From: Brachionus rotundiformis | Taxonomy: Eukaryota > Rotifera > Eurotatoria > Ploima > Brachionidae | Direction: 5' to 3' | Length of the DNA stretch: 64,000 bases | Assembly (NCBI GenBank): GCA_016802295.1 | Contig: JAESIW010000207.1 | Location: 823,978-887,977, forward strand | Shown: positions 59,001-64,000 of the stretch, piece by piece | Layout: each line of letters opens with the position of its first letter | How positions within the stretch are numbered: the first letter of the stretch is position 1 | Translations under genes and position numbers: made by a program | The notes under the pieces: generated by a model | Databases searched by the model: none | Told to the model about the DNA's origin: nothing | Seen by the model: only the letters and a program-made list of their open reading frames with translations

Positions 59001-62000
59001 CTCGGACAACATACCCAACACGTTCGACCTCGAACAAGCCAAAACCGAGGTCAACACCGAACTGCGCCTCCTCTGGTCTCTCGAAGAAAACGAACGTAAG
59101 AAAAAAATCAACCGCCTATTGCTCAAATGGCACCCGGACAAAAACACTGGCAAGGAAAAGTTTGCCAGCGAAGTATTCAAACATTTAAAGAAACAAATTG
59201 AATTGTTCAAAAACGATCCGTTTTTGGCCGGCTTCAACTATCGTTCGTCGTACACGCCGTACACGTCCGGCTTTTCGTCCGGCACGTACACATCCAGCAC
59301 TGGCAACGACGACTACCGCTCCAGACACTACAATTCGTTTGAGAATTTGAACCGCAAGGGCAGTCCGAGTGGCAGCGGCGGCCACTCGCCTCACTCGAGT
59401 CCGAGCCGTGACTCGACGTCGACTGGCGCTTTTGACTACGAGGCCAAGGGACCCGGCGCGAGCAATCTGGGCCGCGCCGGCAGCTTCAGACAAGAGTGGG
59501 AGAGACGCAGGCAGCAAAAAAGACAAACCGGCACCGCCACCGACTCAAGTACACTTTTTACCTACTTTATCTATAAATATTGTCCATAGTCCAGGAACCA
59601 ATTACTTTATTTTGGATCTTACACGACTTCTCCACTTACGACTAAGAGTCAAGGTTAAGTGATTCAACATTCCAGAATGGATTATTTTCAAATACTCAGC
59701 GATAAAAATTTGCACATATAATATCAGGATTTTTTTAAGATTTTTACTGTTTTTAAGTCACAAGTCAAAAGTCAAGTCAATGACTTAAAATTTTTTTTTT
59801 TTTTTCCTTATTCACTCCTTGTGGAGCATAGGGTCATTACTTTTGATTTGCACTCAAGTCGATCTTTTGCCTTCACCCTTGCTTCTCCCCATGTCATTCC
59901 CATTTCGGTGAGCTCTTTCGTGATTGTTGACCTCCATGTTACTGCTGGTCGTCCTACCTTACGTTGCCCTTGAGGTGTCCATTGAAGGGCCCTTTTTGGT
60001 ATCCGTGTATCTTTCATTCTAAGTACATGTCCGAGCCATCGAAGCCTTTTGTTCTTGATGGCTCTAATTTTGTCATTCTGTATAGGTCAGCATTCGACAG
60101 TGTCTCAGGCCAGTGTATCCCGAGAATCCTCCGCAGGCTTCCAGTGTGGAAGGTGTTAAGGCTTTTTCTGTCAGATTCACTCATTCCCCAACATTCACTT
60201 CCGTACATCAATGTTGCTTTTACTACACTGTTGTATAGTTTAAGTTTTATTTCCTTGCTGTAGCTTTTTGATTTCCATGCTAGTCGGAGTCTAGCCTTAG
60301 CAAGTCTATTCTTAATGTCTCTGTGTGTTCCCAAAGTTGTACTGATAGTGCTACCTAGGTATGTGAATTCATTTACACACTCGATTTGTGTACCATCGAT
60401 GGTGATCGGAGTATCTAATTTGGTGTTTATGTACATTACTTTCGTATTGGCTCCATTACGAAAGTGACGCATTAAAACTAAGGCTTTCAGTGTTTGATGA
60501 GGACCTAAACGCGTTTAGAGCATGCCTTCAAAGTTAACAATATTATAGCATGGCCGAGATGTACTTTGGTCAAGTCAATGACTTAAAAAAAATTTGCATG
60601 AAAAACGCAAAACTAATAAAAAATAAACAGTTTTGTTAATAAATAGATTCTTCCTATTTTGATAAATTAAAATTTACTAAAATAAAATATATTTTGAAAA
60701 AATACTGCAACATACTTTTTAAGTAAACAAAATCAATAACCAATTTAAGTCTTATTGATGAGCTACTTTTTGTCTTTTATCTACACCGGATTATATTAGA
60801 TAAATTATTTTTGGTAAAAAAGATGCAACAAAGTGTGTTACATTATTTTTTTAAAATATATTTTATTTTAGTAAATTTTAATTTATCAAAATAAGAAAGA
60901 TTTTGATTAATTCACAATACCATTACCGTTTATTTTTTATTAATTTTTTATTAATTTTTCATTTTTCATGAAAATTTACTTAGGCTTTTAAATTTCCAAA
61001 AAATTTATCATTTATTTTCAAATGTCAAGACTTTGACTTGAACATGTGACTTATAAACAAGTCTCCAAATCAAATTATATAGAAAAAAAGTTCTTTTTCT
61101 GCTTCATAAATTGTTTATTTTTCAATTATATCAAAACTATTTATTATGACTAGATTATTTGTTTTGCGGCAACAGTAAAATATATCAACTAATTAGTTTT
61201 CGTTGTTAAAAATGGTAACTCTTTGGGTATTTTTACTCTTGGAAAGATCATTGGATGATAAGTTATTATTTCATAAGCATAACAGCTAAATAATTTTCAA
61301 TTTCTAAAAACTATTTAATTTGTCCAAAGTAATATTCTAAACCATTTATTTTAATACTTTTACATTTATTTTAATGCTTACTCCATCGAATTAAAAACTT
61401 ATTTTTAATTTTTGATCTATTACTCGTTGGAATATGGCATAGGATTAATTATAATAGATAAAAATATGAAACTTACCAGATAATATATTAAAAGTTAAAA
61501 AAGATGAAATCAACTAGATATATTTAAATTATTTGATAGACAAGAAAATGAAAAAAACTATATAAAAAAATAAGGACTTAATTGAAAGAATTGGTTCCTG
61601 GGATATATTTTCTTTTATCTATAATTATTTTTTAATTTATATTAATAAAAAATAATATTTAAAAGCTCATACAGAAGATGGTTAGTTTTTTTCTTTATCT
61701 GAATTAAATTTAATATTAAATTTTATATTGCATTTTAATAATGTTTAATTAATAATTTTTGATTGATAATTGATTAATTTTTTTTTTATCTAATTTATCT
61801 GACAGATCGAAAGTATAGGTCATTTTCGCGAGATTATTATATGGGTAATTGTTTTACCATGTTTGTAGAGTGGCTTTTTGGATTCTTACCCTTATTATCT
61901 TGATTATCTATTTTGCTTCAAAAACTAATTTTTTTTTCTAGGAGACAGGAGCAGTCCGTCGTCGGCGAGACGCCGCGGAACCGACTTCACACAGATGGAC

Positions 62001-62450
62001 GCCAGTCTTTGGTTTACACAAGCAAAGGCTGACTTGGAATCGGCCAATAACGACATGCATCCTCTCACAGGCAAGCCTGCTTACGAGTGGGTCTGCTACA
62101 AGTGCTACCGGGCCGTCGAGAAGGCCTTGCGTGCTTACCACTACTTTAAGGGAAATGGCAAGCTGCCAGCTAGTGACATTCACGGCCTTTTGCTCGGCGT
62201 CGACACCAATATTAGAGACATTGCGTTCAGGTTTTGTAATTTTATTGGCAACGAAGCTAATTCTATGCAATATCCCGGAATTGCCAGATTCGGTAAAACG
62301 CCTAATGAAGTTTTTCCATTGAGTAAGTTACATTGTTAAGGAATTTGGGTTTTGATTAATTTTTATTTCAATTTAGCTAAGGCCGAACAAGCTTTGGAAT
62401 ATGGAAAAGAATTGTTAAAGTTAGTTGAAGATGTTATTTATGCAAGCTAA
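43489..62450 (+). CDS. SACS: sacsin-like giant co-chaperone (degenerate SIRPT, J domain, HEPN)
   Basis: Eight exons: 43489-43759, 45174-45877, 47417-48106, 48203-49319, 50880-53654, 55166-59548, 61942-62322, 62377-62450; total 10,395 nt, 3464 aa (human sacsin 4579). Residues 1-290 are Ser/Asn-rich and disordered; no ubiquitin-like domain is visible. A sacsin-repeat HSP90-like module follows (about 295-560: YQGSALCITYDAI, FVDPYE, NGTIIRLPLR) with its ATP-site residues lost. Long sacsin-repeat helical regions continue through exons 4-6 (KLIHPNGKLAPLY, DERFPFGSEQAY). A J domain with intact HPD lies near residue 3175 (LLLKWHPDKN). A HEPN domain ends the protein (3332-3464; WFTQAKADLESANND, EWVCYKCYRAVEKAL). 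Sacsin links HSP70 activity with intermediate filaments and mitochondria in neurons. Exon 6 becomes very GC-rich toward its 3' end. Confidence 0.9.
46970..47416 (+). other. candidate alternative first exon of sacsin (in-frame ORF in intron 2)
   Basis: An ATG at 46970 opens 149 codons of Ser/Asn/Lys-rich, low-complexity sequence that run without a stop across the acceptor at 47415-47416 straight into exon 3 in the same frame. Composition matches the other disordered sacsin N-terminus (exons 1-2). It could be a second promoter giving a protein that starts just before SLVHYGDN, or intronic readthrough. In the main model this stretch is intron, because exon 2 to exon 3 restores the conserved alignment across the HSP90-like N-box. 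Confidence 0.4.
50033..50059. repeat. TA microsatellite in sacsin intron 4
   Basis: Uninterrupted TA dinucleotide run of about 27 bases. The rest of intron 4 (49320-50879) is AT-rich with no gene. Confidence 0.9.
54731..55023 (-). mobile_element. 5'-truncated LINE 3' end in sacsin intron 5
   Basis: The minus strand from about 55026 to 54745 encodes the C-terminal tail of a non-LTR retrotransposon protein: IIRRRRLKWLGHVFRMP, then RVALFWTPQGKRNAERPKMTW, ending VDALCSTGS and a stop. This 'RRLRWLGHV-RM, W-PQGKR-RGRP, TW' tail follows the RT domain in several RTE-like or related LINEs. Everything upstream is missing, as in 5'-truncated insertions. Possible target duplication: CAAATATCTTC (54720-54730) versus CAAATATTTTC (55024-55034), 10 of 11 matching. 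It is antisense to sacsin. The surviving frame is open, so the copy is not very old. Confidence 0.75.
59771..59790. repeat. target-site duplication, left copy
   Basis: GTCAAGTCAATGACTTAAAA, identical to 60569-60588 on the other side of the LINE insertion. Confidence 0.92.
59791..60568 (-). mobile_element. 5'-truncated LINE copy with poly(A) and 20-bp target-site duplication, sacsin intron 6
   Basis: A 778-base insertion antisense to sacsin. Its 3' end is a run of 15 T on the plus strand (59791-59805), i.e. a poly(A) tail. The minus strand reads FTYLGSTISTTLGTHRDIKNRLAKAR, LYNSVVKATLMYGSECW, LNTFHTGSLRRILGIHW, then after a one-base frameshift near 60060 KNKRLRWLGHVLRM, LQWTPQGQRKVGRP and a terminal LCSTRSE. 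This is the same family tail as the intron 5 copy. The 20-base sequence GTCAAGTCAATGACTTAAAA flanks it exactly, at 59771-59790 and 60569-60588. A young but dead copy: 5' truncated and frameshifted. Confidence 0.92.
60569..60588. repeat. target-site duplication, right copy
   Basis: Perfect second copy of the 20-base duplication at 59771-59790. Confidence 0.92.
60655..60893. repeat. foldback element with 41-bp perfect inverted arms
   Basis: Bases 60655-60695 are the exact reverse complement of 60853-60893. Similarity continues inward with mismatches (GAAAAAATACTGCAACATAC against the complement of the segment before 60853), so each arm is about 65-70 bases. The loop (about 80-110 bases) has no coding potential. 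It could be a MITE or a foldback element in sacsin intron 6. No clear terminal duplication is seen. Confidence 0.85.
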
Positions 62451-63481
62451 ATGTAGAGATTGGATTTTCTCTAAGAGAAGAAATTTTTTTTAATAAAAGT
62501 TGTATAATTTTCGATAATAAATGATTTATTGTTTGAAATAATTAAATAATTAATTAGTTTACAATTTTTTTTATTAAATTGACAATAATTAATTTATATT
62601 CTATATGCTATAATAAATATAATTCTCTTTGAAGTTTGTTTTTCATTTTTATTAATTTTTCATTTGTTAAAAAAAAAACAATATATATTAATTAATTTAA
62701 AAAACTGAATAAATTATTTTTAAAGAAGTTTTTTTTATCAATTCCTAAAATAATTATCAATTTCATTGAGTAAATCGAAATAAGCTTGAACACAAAAAGT
62801 GTAAACAAATGAATATGTGGAAGCGTCAATCTTAAGTAGCAAAGCTTTTGCACCAACCTAAGCAACATGTTTTTTTTATTTAATCATGAATTAAATCTTA
62901 AGCAAGATCTTCTAAGATCTTTTAAGGAAAAGATAATTACTTTATATTAAACTTTTTTAAATAAAAAGATTAAGTCTTCATAAAAGATTGACTTATATTA
63001 AATTCTATCCAAAAGATATGAGGATTTAAAATATTTTATGATATGATATGAAAGCCAGAGCTTTCTTACAGCCCAAAAGTTTAAGAGGTTCTAATAATAA
63101 TTATGATTGTTACACTTTTGCGTGAAGTCTAAAAAAGAAAATATTACGAAACAGCTCTAGATTCTTGATCAGACTTGTTTATAATTTTAAAAGCATGATT
63201 TTTAAAAATATTAAAAGTTAAAACTAAGTTTATTGATTAAAATATATTTTTTAAATTTTTTAAATCCATTTTACAATAATTAATATATAATGTATAATCT
63301 TAAGTATTTATTTTATTTATGTTAATTTAAAGTAACATAATTAGATTTCTATTAAAGTTTACCTGCCAAATTTAGCCAAAATTTGACTTTTTTCTAAAAA
63401 TTGTATGGCATATTACGAGTTATTTCATAATAATAATATTAAAAAATATTCAAAACTTTTGTTTTCATTTAATGGACCATA
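62451..63481. other. spacer, sacsin to phosphatase
   Basis: About 1 kb, AT-rich. The sacsin poly(A) region is probably near 62490-62525 (AATAAAAG, AATAAATG). No gene or clear repeat. Confidence 0.55.
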
Positions 63482-63985
63482 ATGTCAAAGTTAAGGATTA
63501 AATGTTTAGATTACTCAGAAGTAATCGACAATTTCCTATTTATTGGCGATCATCAATCGGCTAAGAATTTAGATGGCCTTAAATTGTTAAAAATAACACA
63601 TATAGTTAATTTAGCTGGAAAATGTCATTTTCCAGCCGACTTCACTTATGGTGTTTTTCACTTTAAAGATGGTTCAGACCAAGAAGAAGAAATAAATGAA
63701 AAAATTCCGATCATATGCTCATTTATTGAAAACGCACGCCAAAATTCTGCTAACCGTGTTTTTGTTCATTGCCGAGCTGGTTTAAGTCGTTCACCATTTA
63801 TTGTAATATCTTATTTGATGAAAAATTTTAATTATGATCTTAATACTGCATATGAACAAGTTAAAAATTCTCGACCGCAAATTCGAATGCATGAAAACCA
63901 TTGCACCACTCTATTAAAAATGGATTATAACAGAAATAGCTGCTCTTTGGAAAAAATTTTAAATCGTAAAATGATTACTAGATAA
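63482..63985 (+). CDS. dual-specificity protein phosphatase
   Basis: Single exon, 167 aa, complete within the window. The catalytic signature HCRAGLSRS is at residues 96-104 (nucleophile Cys97, phosphate-binding Arg103), preceded by the NRVFVH strand. The general-acid loop is FHFKDGSDQEEE (Asp63 or Asp66), and the N-terminal SEVIDNFLFIGD and THIVNLAGK match the atypical DUSP fold. It has no CH2/rhodanese kinase-binding domain, so it is an atypical small DUSP rather than a classical MAPK phosphatase. C-terminal RPQIRMHENHCTTLLKMD aligns with the closing helix of the fold. The substrate may be phosphoprotein, RNA or lipid and cannot be told from sequence. Confidence 0.9.
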   Translation: MSKLRIKCLDYSEVIDNFLFIGDHQSAKNLDGLKLLKITHIVNLAGKCHFPADFTYGVFHFKDGSDQEEEINEKIPIICSFIENARQNSANRVFVHCRAGLSRSPFIVISYLMKNFNYDLNTAYEQVKNSRPQIRMHENHCTTLLKMDYNRNSCSLEKILNRKMITR

Positions 63986-64000
63986 AATGTTTTCAGAATG

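Noticed and set aside
1..64000. tRNA, rRNA, CRISPR, operon or viral genes
   Set aside because: No cloverleaf with a GGTTCGAATC-type arm, no direct-repeat spacer array and no viral structural or replication genes were found by eye; a covariance-model scan would be the decisive test for small RNAs.

Overview
This is a 64-kb piece of an animal nuclear genome. It has GT-AG spliceosomal introns and metazoan genes (islet-type LIM homeobox, Integrator subunit 14, symplekin, p38 MAP kinase, SLC6 transporter, sacsin). The background is very AT-rich, with small genes, mostly 45-100-nt introns and short AT-rich spacers. This fits a small-genome invertebrate; a monogonont rotifer such as Brachionus is my best guess, by inference only. 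No bacterial operon, phage, CRISPR array or viral gene is present, and I recognised no tRNA or rRNA gene.

Layout, left to right. INTS14 (49-2918, +), cytochrome c1 (3439-4519, +), a 5-kb noncoding stretch ending at the islet gene (9469-11125, +), and a repeat-relic zone with a decayed ORF and a dead MULE-like transposase (about 11970-13130). Then a mucin-like membrane protein (13592-14287, -), a secreted Ly6-like protein (15728-16153, +), La protein (16537-17628, +), an FMN/cappuccino-type formin (18034-21448, +), an SLC6 transporter with a His-rich N-terminus (22101-23944, +), a secreted PAN plus LamG-like protein (24275-25226, +), a decayed LINE reverse transcriptase (26280-26660, -), symplekin (27149-30728, -), a repeat-bearing orphan (31190-31768, -), an FkbM/Star-like membrane protein (32306-33208, -), a CCDC181/CCDC34-like coiled-coil protein (34113-35657, +), an aquaglyceroporin (36247-37324, -), p38 MAPK (38372-39683, -), HINT (40520-41044, +), a 19-kb sacsin gene (43489-62450, +) and a dual-specificity phosphatase (63482-63985, +).

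The exon models were built by hand from reading frame, GT-AG sites and protein continuity. In every multi-exon model the phases agree and the total length is a multiple of three. The genes are not a functional cluster. They are housekeeping (RNA 3'-end processing by INTS14 and symplekin, La, cytochrome c1, HINT), signalling (p38, DUSP), transport (SLC6, aquaporin), cytoskeletal (formin, coiled-coil) and developmental (islet) genes placed side by side.

The least ordinary region is sacsin. Its predicted protein is about 3464 aa and keeps the J domain (HPD intact) and C-terminal HEPN domain. Its N-terminus is a Ser/Asn-rich disordered stretch instead of a ubiquitin-like domain, and only one HSP90-like module is recognisable, with its ATP-binding residues lost. 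An in-frame ORF inside intron 2 looks like an alternative first exon. Two antisense, 5'-truncated LINE tails sit in its introns, one with a perfect 20-bp target-site duplication, next to a foldback repeat with 41-bp perfect arms.
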